Source: an uncultured Flavobacteriaceae bacterium
Lineage (GTDB): Bacteria; Bacteroidota; Bacteroidia; Flavobacteriales; Flavobacteriaceae
Assembly: GCA_947494205.1 (NCBI GenBank)
Contig: CANLUH010000002.1
Location: 62,001 to 126,000 of the forward strand
Direction: 5' to 3'
DNA: 64,000 nt
Shown here: in pieces, positions 51,668 through 59,814 of the stretch
How positions within the stretch are numbered: the first letter of the stretch is position 1
How the letters are laid out: each line of letters opens with the position of its first letter
Notes under the pieces: generated by a model
Database searches by the model: none
Seen by the model: the letters and a program-made list of their open reading frames with translations, nothing else
What the model was told of the DNA's origin: nothing
Made by a program: the position numbers and the translations under genes

Positions 51668-52954
51668 ATGCCACAAGACAATAGAGACATACAAGTACGA
51701 AGCGAAGAAGTACAAGAAATATTAAGTCATATACCCAATTGGATGATTCGTTGGGGCAATACTTTATTCTTTCTATTAATACTAATGCTTCTCTTTATAT
51801 CATGGTTTGTAAAATACCCCGATGTAATAACAACAGAAGTTATGGTAACAACGGCGTTTCCACCAGAAAAAATTTATGCAAAATCAAGTGGGCCATTCGA
51901 AGTTTTTTTAGCTAATGAAGAAGATACTGTTTCAAAAAATCAAGTCTTAGCAGTTATAGAAAATAGTGCATCTTATAAAGACGTTCTGTTATTAAAAAGC
52001 ATTGTAGATACTATAAACTACGAGCATAATTTTGCCTTTCCTATAGATAAAATCCCACCATTGGTATTAGGCGATATCACTACTAGCTATTCTCAATTCG
52101 AAAATGATTACACAGAATATATTTTAAACAACGAGTTAACACCTTACAAACCCGAAAATTTCGCCAATAGAATGTCGGTTATAGAGGCTAAGGGTAGGCT
52201 ACAAATACTATTATCACAGAAAAATTTAAACCTAAAGGAATTAGAATATAAAAAAAACGATTTAGAGCGCAGCAGAAGCATGTTCGATAAAGGTGTTATT
52301 GCGGCTAAAGACAAAGAGCAAAAAGAATTAGAATTCCTGCAAGCAGAACGCGCATACCAAACATTAGAATCCTCTATATCTCAAATGCGAGAATTAATAG
52401 GAAGCTCTAAACAAAACATAGAAAGCACATCTATTAAAAAAATACAAAATGACACACGATTACAGAAAAAAGCCATTCAGGCCTTTTTGTATTTAAAAAA
52501 AGCGATTAAAGATTGGGAAAAACTATATGCATTAAAAGCCTCTATAGAAGGTAAAGTATCGTTTCTGTCTTATTGGAGTGAAAACCAAACCGTACAATCT
52601 GGAAACTTAATTTTTACAGTAATACCAGAAAAAAACACCTCATTTATTGGGAAAATAAAAGCCCCAGCAGCAAATTCTGGAAAGATTAAAAAAGCACAAA
52701 ATGTACAAATTAAACTACTAAATTACCCATCAGATGAATTTGGAGAACTTAACGGAACAATAAAATCGATTTCTTTAATCCCAGATGAAGAAGGACGCTA
52801 TTTAATAGATGTCGATTTACACCAAGACTTAATTACTAGTTATAATAAAAAAATTGAATTCCGTCAGGAAATGAAAGGCACCGCAGATATTATTACTGAA
52901 GACTTACGATTAATAGAACGCTTTTTCTATCAGCTTAAAAATATAGTGAAATAA
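51668..52954 (+). CDS. HlyD-family secretion adaptor
   Basis: The product is 428 residues from ATG 51668. An in-frame ATG at 51608 would add 20 residues encoded by the hairpin, so it is rejected. One transmembrane helix near residues 32-50 (LFFLLILMLLFISWFV) is followed by a biotinyl-lipoyl-like half-motif (IYAKSSGPFEVFLANEEDTV), a long coiled-coil (LQILLSQKNLNLKELEYKKN to the IKDWEKLYALKASIEG return) and the second half (KVSFLSYWSENQTVQSGN). It bridges the ABC exporter at 48462 to the outer membrane. It closes the peptide-export cluster. Confidence 0.88.
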   Translation: MPQDNRDIQVRSEEVQEILSHIPNWMIRWGNTLFFLLILMLLFISWFVKYPDVITTEVMVTTAFPPEKIYAKSSGPFEVFLANEEDTVSKNQVLAVIENSASYKDVLLLKSIVDTINYEHNFAFPIDKIPPLVLGDITTSYSQFENDYTEYILNNELTPYKPENFANRMSVIEAKGRLQILLSQKNLNLKELEYKKNDLERSRSMFDKGVIAAKDKEQKELEFLQAERAYQTLESSISQMRELIGSSKQNIESTSIKKIQNDTRLQKKAIQAFLYLKKAIKDWEKLYALKASIEGKVSFLSYWSENQTVQSGNLIFTVIPEKNTSFIGKIKAPAANSGKIKKAQNVQIKLLNYPSDEFGELNGTIKSISLIPDEEGRYLIDVDLHQDLITSYNKKIEFRQEMKGTADIITEDLRLIERFFYQLKNIVK

Positions 52955-52995
52955 GTTGTGCTTAGAGGTAAAGTGTTGGTTTTGTTTTATGTACT

Positions 52996-53046
52996 GCGTC
53001 AGTTCGAGTGATTCCGATAGCTATCGGAATTATATCGAGAACAGGT
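52996..53046. repeat. CGTCAGTTCGAGTG-type dispersed repeat with 20-bp palindrome
   Basis: CGTCAGTTCGAGTG is followed by ATTCCGATAGCTATCGGAAT (53011-53030, a perfect palindrome) and TATATCGAGAACAGG. It shares its outer halves with 20378-20425, and it lies between the convergent HlyD and kinase genes, where it could also serve as terminator. Confidence 0.75.
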
Positions 53047-53071
53047 TTAATAGGATAGAATAGTATCCAAC

Positions 53072-54415
53072 CTAAAACACTAAGCTAAAAACAGTGCCTT
53101 CGCCTTCTTTACTATTCACTAGAATTTTACCCTTATGTAATAGCATAATTTGCTTACACAAACTTAAACCAATACCACTTCCTGTAGATTTACTAGTAAA
53201 AAACGGAATAAAAATACTTTCCATAATATCCTGTGGTATTCCAGAACCATTATCGTAAACTTTTATAACAACCGCTCTGTTAGGTGTTAACTCGGCAATG
53301 ACTTTAATTTCGGGATGCTCTTGGTTTTTACAAGCATCTACCGCATTTAGAATAAGGTTAATTAACACCTGTTCTATTAAATAGCTATCGATATCTAATT
53401 CTAGCTTAGGTGTTTTTAATTTAAAATCTATGGCTATATTTTTAACATCTAGAGACGGTTGCATTAATAACTGTATGGTTTCAAAAAGTTCAGAAACCTT
53501 TTTCTTCTCTAAATTTAAGTGTGTTACTTTACTTAAACTACGGTAGGTTTTTGCAAACTTTAATAAACCTTCGCTTCGGTTTTTAATGGTTTTTATACCA
53601 GAATTTAAATCCTCTAATTCAATAGGATGTGCTTCTGGTATGTCTAAAGCTAATTGAATATGTGTTTGAAGGGTTTCTGCTAAAGAGGAGATAGGTGCGA
53701 TGGAATTCATAATCTCATGCGTCATAACACTTAATAGCTTTTTCCATGCTTCCGATTCGTTTTTATTCAGCGTATCATCAATATTTTGAAGGACGATTAA
53801 TTTAAACGCATCGTCCTTCACCTGAAACACCGTATCTGAAATTAATACCTTTATTTTTTCATTTTCTACAGCTATTGCAATAGAATTAGGTTCTCTATGA
53901 TAGGTTTCAAAAATGGATTCATATAAATTTGGTTTTCTACTTTCTATAAAACGAATGTTTTTAAAAGAAGGCATGCTTAAGGTTTCTCTAAACGAATCGT
54001 TAGACCAAAGTACATCGCCAGTTTCTAAGTTATAAGCAATAATACCAATATCTACCATTTCTAGTATTTTTTGCAGATAGACGTATTGTGCCTCGTTTTT
54101 AGAGTTCATTTCCTTTATAGTACGGTTAACTTCATTAAAGCCCTGGTATAAAAACCGAATGTCTTTAGGGCCAAGATCTTCTGGAAACCATCGTGAAAAA
54201 TCTCGGTATTTTACAGCTTCAAAAAAATCGTCCATAACCACAAAACGACGCTTTATAAAGGCGTAAGTAGTGTAGCCAAAGTAAAGTGTTGCACAGCTTA
54301 ATAATACTATTACTGTAGTGTTCTCTTTGTAAATAAAGTAGGCGATGGCTAATAGTAAACTTACTAAAAGGATAAGGCGTAAAAAGAGTCTAAAAATATA
54401 ACCTTTATAATTCAT
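53072..54415 (-). CDS. NtrY-like sensor histidine kinase
   Basis: The product is 447 residues. Two transmembrane helices (~9-28 and ~34-52) are followed by a HAMP-like helix, a PAS-like region (~112-215; LEMVDIGIIAYNLETGDVLW) and the kinase. The H-box is SVMTHEIMNSIAPISSLAET with His233; the N-box is LINLILNAVDACKN; the G-boxes are VYDNGSGIPQ and KSTGSGIGLSLCKQIM. The start overlaps the regulator gene by 11 bases. Together they form an NtrBC/NtrYX-type pair that likely controls the neighbouring S41 and transporter genes. Confidence 0.92.
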   Translation of the reverse strand: MNYKGYIFRLFLRLILLVSLLLAIAYFIYKENTTVIVLLSCATLYFGYTTYAFIKRRFVVMDDFFEAVKYRDFSRWFPEDLGPKDIRFLYQGFNEVNRTIKEMNSKNEAQYVYLQKILEMVDIGIIAYNLETGDVLWSNDSFRETLSMPSFKNIRFIESRKPNLYESIFETYHREPNSIAIAVENEKIKVLISDTVFQVKDDAFKLIVLQNIDDTLNKNESEAWKKLLSVMTHEIMNSIAPISSLAETLQTHIQLALDIPEAHPIELEDLNSGIKTIKNRSEGLLKFAKTYRSLSKVTHLNLEKKKVSELFETIQLLMQPSLDVKNIAIDFKLKTPKLELDIDSYLIEQVLINLILNAVDACKNQEHPEIKVIAELTPNRAVVIKVYDNGSGIPQDIMESIFIPFFTSKSTGSGIGLSLCKQIMLLHKGKILVNSKEGEGTVFSLVF

Positions 54416-55754
54416 ATTTCTCTAATCTTCTATATAAAGCTGCTCTTGTAATACCTAATTCCTTAGCAGATTTAGAGACATTGCCTTTATTTTTTTCTAG
54501 TACGGTAAGGATGGCATTTTTTTCAATATCATCCAAATTCATGGTTTTATTTACGGGTTTGCTGGTAGAACGTTCTATAGAAGAGAATACTAAATCCTCG
54601 GCTTTTAGTTGGTTGCCATCCGTCATAATAACCGCGCGTTCTAAAACGTATTGTAACTCGCGAACATTACCAGGGAAATCGTGCTTTTTTAATTTAGAAA
54701 TAAAGCCAGATTCTAACGTAAACGGACTTTTATTATACTTGTCTGCATACACATTTATAAAGTGTTTAGAGAGTAGCGTTACATCTGTACCACGATCTCT
54801 AAGTGGCGGGACTATAATATCTAGCGTGTTGATTCTATAAATTAAATCTTTTCTAAATTTAGATTCATCGGCTAACATCTCTGGAGCAATATTTGTGGCG
54901 CAAATTAATCTAATATCTATTGGTATAGACTCGTTAGAGCCTAAAGGTGTTACCATACGGTTTTGCAATACAGTAAGCAATCGTACTTGTTGACCTAGCC
55001 CGATATTACCAATTTCGTCTAAAAATAGCGTACCACCATTAGCGGCTTCAAAACGTCCTTTTCGGTCTTCTTTAGCATCGGTAAACGCTCCTTTTTTATA
55101 ACCAAACAATTCGCTTTCAAAAAGATTAGACGTTAATGCTCCAACATCTACTTTAATAAACGGTTTGTCTTTTCTGTTAGAATTATCGTGTAGTGCTTTG
55201 GCAATTAAATCTTTACCAGTACCATTTTCGCCAAGTATTAAAACATTAGCATCGGTAGGTGCTACTTTTTTAATTTTTACAAACACATCTTTTATAGCAT
55301 CGCTTTCTCCTAGAATAGTACTACTATTGGCTTGTAAGAAGGTGCCTTGTGTTTTTGTTTTAGAAGTTTTATCTTTTAGTAGCGTACTTATGGTATTTAT
55401 TATTTTATCGTTTTTCCAAGGCTTTACTAAAAAGTCTGAAGCGCCTTCTTTTAACGCACGAATAGCCAAATCGATATCGGCATAAGCCGTAATTAAAATA
55501 ACTGCGGTTTCGGGTTTCTGTTTCTTTATTTTATTAAGCCAAAAAATACCTTCATTCCCCGTATTTACCAAACCATTAAAATTCATGTCTAGAATAATAA
55601 TATCGAAGGCCTTTTTTTCTATTTGAGCCCCAATATTACTTGGGTTTTTCTCAATAACGACTTCTTTTACCAATGGTTTAAGGAGTAAACGTAAGGCGGT
55701 TAAAACGTCTAGATCGTCGTCTATAACTAATATTGAAGCTTCTTTTAATACCAT
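54405..55754 (-). CDS. sigma-54-dependent NtrC-family response regulator
   Basis: The product is 449 residues. Receiver domain: Asp56 in IIILDMNF, then VILITAYAD and FLVKPW. AAA+ domain: Walker A GENGTGKD, then the loop that contacts sigma-54, GAFTDA instead of the usual GAFTGA, Walker B GGTLFLDEIG. The C-terminus is a Fis-type HTH (NKGNVSKSAKELGITRAALYRRLEK). It lies next to the kinase and upstream of two pairs of 44-bp inverted-repeat sites that probably bind it. The GAFTDA variant is a point to check for activator function. Confidence 0.93.
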   Translation of the reverse strand: MVLKEASILVIDDDLDVLTALRLLLKPLVKEVVIEKNPSNIGAQIEKKAFDIIILDMNFNGLVNTGNEGIFWLNKIKKQKPETAVILITAYADIDLAIRALKEGASDFLVKPWKNDKIINTISTLLKDKTSKTKTQGTFLQANSSTILGESDAIKDVFVKIKKVAPTDANVLILGENGTGKDLIAKALHDNSNRKDKPFIKVDVGALTSNLFESELFGYKKGAFTDAKEDRKGRFEAANGGTLFLDEIGNIGLGQQVRLLTVLQNRMVTPLGSNESIPIDIRLICATNIAPEMLADESKFRKDLIYRINTLDIIVPPLRDRGTDVTLLSKHFINVYADKYNKSPFTLESGFISKLKKHDFPGNVRELQYVLERAVIMTDGNQLKAEDLVFSSIERSTSKPVNKTMNLDDIEKNAILTVLEKNKGNVSKSAKELGITRAALYRRLEKYEL

Positions 55755-55823
55755 ATACTACAATATTACAATATTATATTCAGCTAAGAAACATTAGAAA
55801 AAAGAAAATTTGTGAGATTGTGT

Positions 55824-55867
55824 AAGTGTCCGATTTTGAACAGAAAATGTATCGAAATCGAACACTT
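55824..55867. promoter_or_regulatory. inverted-repeat activator site upstream of the S41 gene
   Basis: AAGTGTCCGATTTTGA (55824-55839) and TCGAAATCGAACACTT (55852-55867) are 16-base arms matching at 14 positions, with a 12-base centre, 44 bp overall. An arrangement of the same length and related arms lies at 57631-57674. The site stands between the divergent regulator and S41 genes, 46 bases ahead of a TTTTGGCAT box, as expected for an enhancer site of an NtrC-type protein. Confidence 0.75.
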
Positions 55868-55912
55868 TTGCTTTTATTAAAAAGGTAAGTATTTTGTTTT
55901 TAGTGTGTTACA

Positions 55913-55921
55913 TTTTGGCAT
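55913..55921 (+). promoter_or_regulatory. possible sigma-54 -24 element (S41 gene)
   Basis: TTTTGGCAT fits the -24 half of sigma-54 promoters. The -12 GC is not well conserved at the canonical spacing (TTATTG follows), so this is tentative. The same box recurs at 57722. Confidence 0.4.
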
Positions 55922-55960
55922 GATGTTATTGTATTTTTTTATTAAAATAAAAAATATATC

Positions 55961-57415
55961 ATGAAACAAATTAGTATAATAATAATCTTATTGATATCAA
56001 TTTCTGGGTTTTCACAAGATTGTACTTGTGAAGACAATTTTAATTGGTTAAAAAAAACATTTGAAGAAAACGATGCAGGATTTGCCAGTGCAATAAAGAT
56101 TAAAGGCAAAATTGCCTACAAAATTCATAATGATGATTATACAGAAAAAATTAAGCATATTACAGATGCCAACACTTGTTTAAACACAATGTATCAATGG
56201 CTTACTTTTTTTCGTACTGGGCATATAGGGTTGACCAGAATAAATAATGATAGTAACACTACTACTACTATACCATTAACAGACGCAGAGATTATAGAGA
56301 AATATAAAAACTCAGAGCGTTTAGAAGTAAATTTAATAGCGTTTAAGAAGTATCTAGATACGAAATCCAAAATTGGTTACGAAGGAATCTGGAAATTTGG
56401 AGATTATACCATAGGCATTAAAAAAGTAAAAACAACCTATGTGGGTTTTATTATAGAAGCTGATGGTTTATATTGGACGAAAGGGCAAATTAAATTTAAA
56501 ATTAATGCAGATAATACTACAGAATATTATATGCAAAACCATTCTATAAATGAATTTACAGCTCCCAGATTAAGAGGTAATAACTATTTGGAAATAGGTT
56601 CGGGATTTGCTAGATTAGAACGCACATACCCAAAACTAGAAAAAGACGTAGCTATAGAAGCCTATTTTAAGCAGATAGATGCCAAAATGCCTTATTTTGA
56701 AATTAAGGATAGTACTACTACTTATTTAAGAGTACCGTCTTTTCATAGGTCCCATAAACAAGCCATAGATAGTATTATTGTTGCAAATGAAGCAGCCATT
56801 AAAAGCACTCCTAATTTTATTATTGATATTAGAAATAATGGTGGTGGAAATGACTCTAGTTACAATGAGTTGTTACCATTTATATATACGAATCCTATAC
56901 GTGAAGTAGGTGTAGGATTTTATTCCACAAAATTAAATAATAAAACACTTTATGACTTTTTAATTAGCCCAGAAGCAAACCCTACAGAGGATTCAAAAAA
57001 ATGGGCTAAAGAAGCCTATGATAAGTTATCTAACAATCTTGGGGAATACGTAAATATTATTGGTGAGGAAGTACGTGTAGTTACTTATGATACCATTTAT
57101 AAGTATCCAAAAAATGTAGCTATTATAATTAATAATAACAATGGTAGTACAGCCGAACAATTTTTATTAGCCGCAAAACAAAGTAAAAAAGTAAAGCTGT
57201 ATGGAACGACTACAATGGGAGCATTGGATATTTCTAACCTAATAGCTGTGACCTCACCTTGTAAAGATTATGAGTTTGAATACTGTATTTCTAGAAGCTT
57301 AAGAGTACCCGAAATGGCAATAGATGAAAAAGGAATACAACCAGATTTCTATATAGATAAAACGATACCTAAGCACCAATGGTTACCTTTTATAATTAAA
57401 ACATTAAAGGAATAA
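55961..57415 (+). CDS. S41 family peptidase
   Basis: The product is 484 residues with a signal peptide (MKQISIIIILLISISGFS) and early Cys (QDCTCEDNF). A C-terminal S41 tail-specific protease domain is seen: FIIDIRNNGGGNDSSYNELL, then VAIIINNNNGSTAEQFLLAAKQS with the nucleophile Ser of GSTAEQ, then KLYGTTTMGALD. The expected Lys/His partners were not pinned down. A middle region (about 120-240) is unrecognised. It is an exported or periplasmic protease. A promoter with an NtrC-type site precedes it. It is transcribed divergently from the regulator and upstream of the transporter operon. Confidence 0.85.
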   Translation: MKQISIIIILLISISGFSQDCTCEDNFNWLKKTFEENDAGFASAIKIKGKIAYKIHNDDYTEKIKHITDANTCLNTMYQWLTFFRTGHIGLTRINNDSNTTTTIPLTDAEIIEKYKNSERLEVNLIAFKKYLDTKSKIGYEGIWKFGDYTIGIKKVKTTYVGFIIEADGLYWTKGQIKFKINADNTTEYYMQNHSINEFTAPRLRGNNYLEIGSGFARLERTYPKLEKDVAIEAYFKQIDAKMPYFEIKDSTTTYLRVPSFHRSHKQAIDSIIVANEAAIKSTPNFIIDIRNNGGGNDSSYNELLPFIYTNPIREVGVGFYSTKLNNKTLYDFLISPEANPTEDSKKWAKEAYDKLSNNLGEYVNIIGEEVRVVTYDTIYKYPKNVAIIINNNNGSTAEQFLLAAKQSKKVKLYGTTTMGALDISNLIAVTSPCKDYEFEYCISRSLRVPEMAIDEKGIQPDFYIDKTIPKHQWLPFIIKTLKE

Positions 57416-57452
57416 TTGTTTTATTTTTTAACCTGTGTAACATACTTAATAG

Positions 57453-57583
57453 GAGGCTGTCTGAAAAGTATAGTTCTATGTTATATTGAGCTTGTCAAAA
57501 TATTTTATCTTATTGATAATCAATATCAGTTTCGACAAGCTCAACTTGACAAAATGAATTATAATAACTTTTTAGACAGCCTC
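57453..57583. repeat. 131-bp inverted-repeat element, copy C
   Basis: GAGGCTGTCTGAAAAGT and ACTTTTTAGACAGCCTC are terminal inverted repeats (16 of 17). Inside, TTGAGCTTGTC and GACAAGCTCAA form a second perfect inverted pair. It lies between the S41 gene and the adaptor operon, related to copies A and B. Confidence 0.75.
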
Positions 57584-57630
57584 TTATTTTTTTAACTACT
57601 ATTAAAATTAATAAAATAAGCTTAAAACAA

Positions 57631-57674
57631 AAGTGATCGTTTCCGTACATAAAGTGTATCAAAACCGAACACTT
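57631..57674. promoter_or_regulatory. inverted-repeat activator site upstream of the transporter operon
   Basis: Left arm AAGTGATCGTTTCCGT (57631-57646) and right arm TCAAAACCGAACACTT (57659-57674): the right arm is close to that of the site at 55852, the left matches the inverse at 11 of 16 positions. The total length is again 44 bp, 48 bases ahead of the second TTTTGGCAT box. Confidence 0.68.
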
Positions 57675-57721
57675 TCATTTTTCAATAAAAATATAACTAA
57701 TTGATTTTTAGACAATTGTGT

Positions 57722-57730
57722 TTTTGGCAT
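57722..57730 (+). promoter_or_regulatory. possible sigma-54 -24 element (transporter operon)
   Basis: TTTTGGCAT, identical to 55913-55921, is followed by CATCTTGACT, where TTGAC may be a shifted -12 half (spacing one base short of canonical). It lies 56 bases before the adaptor ATG. Confidence 0.42.
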
Positions 57731-57786
57731 CATCTTGACTATAAGTTTAGTGTCATTAACCAAAAACGATATTAAAATATACAGAT

Positions 57787-59037
57787 ATGGATGTTCCAAT
57801 TGAAAAGAAGACATTTTCAAAATCAAAACTAGCAATGCTTGGCGGCGGTTTAGCTATAGTCGCTTTAATAGCCTTCGTAATCTCACAAACTGCGGGAGGT
57901 TCTAAATTAAATGTAGAGAAAGAACGTATTGCTATTAATACGGTAACTAAAGGCGTGTTTCAGGAGAATATTCCTGTAAACGGTATTGTGTTGCCCATTA
58001 CTACTATTTACTTAGATGCTTTAGAGGGCGGTAGAGTAGAAGAGAAGTTTGTAGAAGACGGTGCGATGATGAAAAAAGGAGAACCTATTTTACGATTATC
58101 TAATACCGATTTAGAACTGAGTTTAATTAATCAAGAAACATCAGTATACAACTTACTAACGCAAATGCAGATTTCTCAAAATGCTGCGAGACAAAACACG
58201 ATTACGAAACTGAATCAGTTTACAGACGTAGAAAACAGTTTAATAGAAGCCAAGCGTGTTTACGATTTAAACAAAATATTATACGAAAAAGACGCTATTG
58301 GTCGTCAAGATTACGAATCGTCTAAAAACGATTACACGTACCAGAAACAACGTATGAAATTAGCTAAAGAAGTATTACGCGAAGATTCAACTTCTACAAA
58401 ACAGGAATTAGGACAAGCTAAAAGCTCTTATGTAAGAACACAGAGTGCTTTAGAGTTGATGCGTAGAAAGGTTGGCGATTTAGTTGTGCGTGCGCCAATA
58501 GATGGACAATTAACAGCTTTAGATGCCGAGATAGGGCAGTCTAAAAACAAAGGCGAGCGATTAGGGCAAATAGATGTATTAAGCGGTTATAAGGTAAGAG
58601 TAGATATCGATGAACATTATATTTCTAGAATCTATAACGGACAAAAAGGATTGGTAACACTTAATAACAAACCCTACACTTTAGTTATTAAAAAGGTATT
58701 TACACAGGTTAACAATGGTCGTTTTCAAGTAGATATGCAATTTGAAGGTGATGTGCCAGAAGGCATTCGTCGCGGACAGAATTTACAAATTAAGGTAGCC
58801 TTAAGCGCAGAGAAACAAGCCTATTTAATACCAAAAGGTGGGTTTTTCCAAAATACAGGCGGTAACTGGATTTTTAAAGTAAGTGAAGACGGAAACACGG
58901 CTTATAGAGTAGACATTCGTTTAGGAAGCCAAAACACAGAGTATTACGAAGTGGTTGAAGGTTTAAACACAGGCGATAAAGTGATTACGTCTAGTTACGA
59001 TACCTACGGAGAGACACAAGAATTAATATTAAAATAA
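57787..59037 (+). CDS. RND/MacA-like periplasmic adaptor
   Basis: The product is 416 residues. One N-terminal transmembrane segment (LAMLGGGLAIVALIAFVIS) precedes a lipoyl half-motif (LDALEGGRVEEKFVEDGAMM), a coiled-coil hairpin (LTQMQISQNAARQNTITKLN and KQELGQAKSSYVRTQSALEL), the second lipoyl half (VRAPIDGQLTALDAEIGQSK) and a beta-barrel part. It is the membrane-fusion adaptor of the MacAB-like system whose ATPase and permeases follow. It is the first gene of the operon. Confidence 0.9.
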   Translation: MDVPIEKKTFSKSKLAMLGGGLAIVALIAFVISQTAGGSKLNVEKERIAINTVTKGVFQENIPVNGIVLPITTIYLDALEGGRVEEKFVEDGAMMKKGEPILRLSNTDLELSLINQETSVYNLLTQMQISQNAARQNTITKLNQFTDVENSLIEAKRVYDLNKILYEKDAIGRQDYESSKNDYTYQKQRMKLAKEVLREDSTSTKQELGQAKSSYVRTQSALELMRRKVGDLVVRAPIDGQLTALDAEIGQSKNKGERLGQIDVLSGYKVRVDIDEHYISRIYNGQKGLVTLNNKPYTLVIKKVFTQVNNGRFQVDMQFEGDVPEGIRRGQNLQIKVALSAEKQAYLIPKGGFFQNTGGNWIFKVSEDGNTAYRVDIRLGSQNTEYYEVVEGLNTGDKVITSSYDTYGETQELILK

Positions 59038-59071
59038 AAGAGAATCAATTCAATTAAAAAATACAAGAGTG

Positions 59072-59749
59072 ATGATACAAATTACAGATTTAGAAAAGTT
59101 TTACAAAACAGAAGAAGTACAAACTATAGCATTAAACAAATTATCATTTAATGTAAAAGAAGGCGAATTTGTTGCCATTATGGGACCTTCGGGTTGTGGT
59201 AAATCGACATTACTAAACATTTTAGGATTATTAGATGATCCAGATGGCGGAAGCTTTATGTTTAATGGACAAGAAGTAGCTGGTTATAACGAACGTAAAC
59301 GATCAGACTTACGTAAACATAATGTAGGATTTGTATTCCAAAGTTTTAATTTAATTGATGAGTTAACGGTTTTCGAAAACGTAGAATTACCATTAATCTA
59401 CACCGGTGTTAAACCAGCAGAGCGTAAACAACGTGTGGAAGAAGTGTTAGAGAAAATGCAAATAATGCACAGACGTAATCACTTTCCGCAGCAATTATCT
59501 GGAGGACAACAACAACGTGTTGCCGTAGCAAGAGCAGTCGTTAATAAGCCTAAATTAATATTAGCAGATGAGCCAACGGGAAACTTAGATAGTACTAACG
59601 GTAATGAGGTTATGGATTTACTTATAGAACTTAACGAAGCCGGTACAACAATCATCATGGTAACGCACAGTGAACATGATGCTAAATATAGCCACCGCAT
59701 TATACGTATGCTAGATGGGCAGAAAGTAACCGAAAATATTTTAATGTAA
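59072..59749 (+). CDS. MacB/LolD-like ABC transporter ATPase
   Basis: The product is about 225 residues from ATG 59072; a GTG at 59069 would add one residue. Walker A GPSGCGKST, Q-loop VFQSFNLIDELTV, signature LSGGQQQRV and Walker B LILADEPTGNLDS are all intact. It energises export from the periplasm or membrane with the FtsX-type permeases. It starts 34 bases after the adaptor and is followed by the first permease after 65 bases. Confidence 0.92.
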   Translation: MIQITDLEKFYKTEEVQTIALNKLSFNVKEGEFVAIMGPSGCGKSTLLNILGLLDDPDGGSFMFNGQEVAGYNERKRSDLRKHNVGFVFQSFNLIDELTVFENVELPLIYTGVKPAERKQRVEEVLEKMQIMHRRNHFPQQLSGGQQQRVAVARAVVNKPKLILADEPTGNLDSTNGNEVMDLLIELNEAGTTIIMVTHSEHDAKYSHRIIRMLDGQKVTENILM

Positions 59750-59814
59750 TATTTAAGAATCATCATCAATCTCATCATCAATCAAAAAACGAACACATCA
59801 AAAAACGAGCAGTC

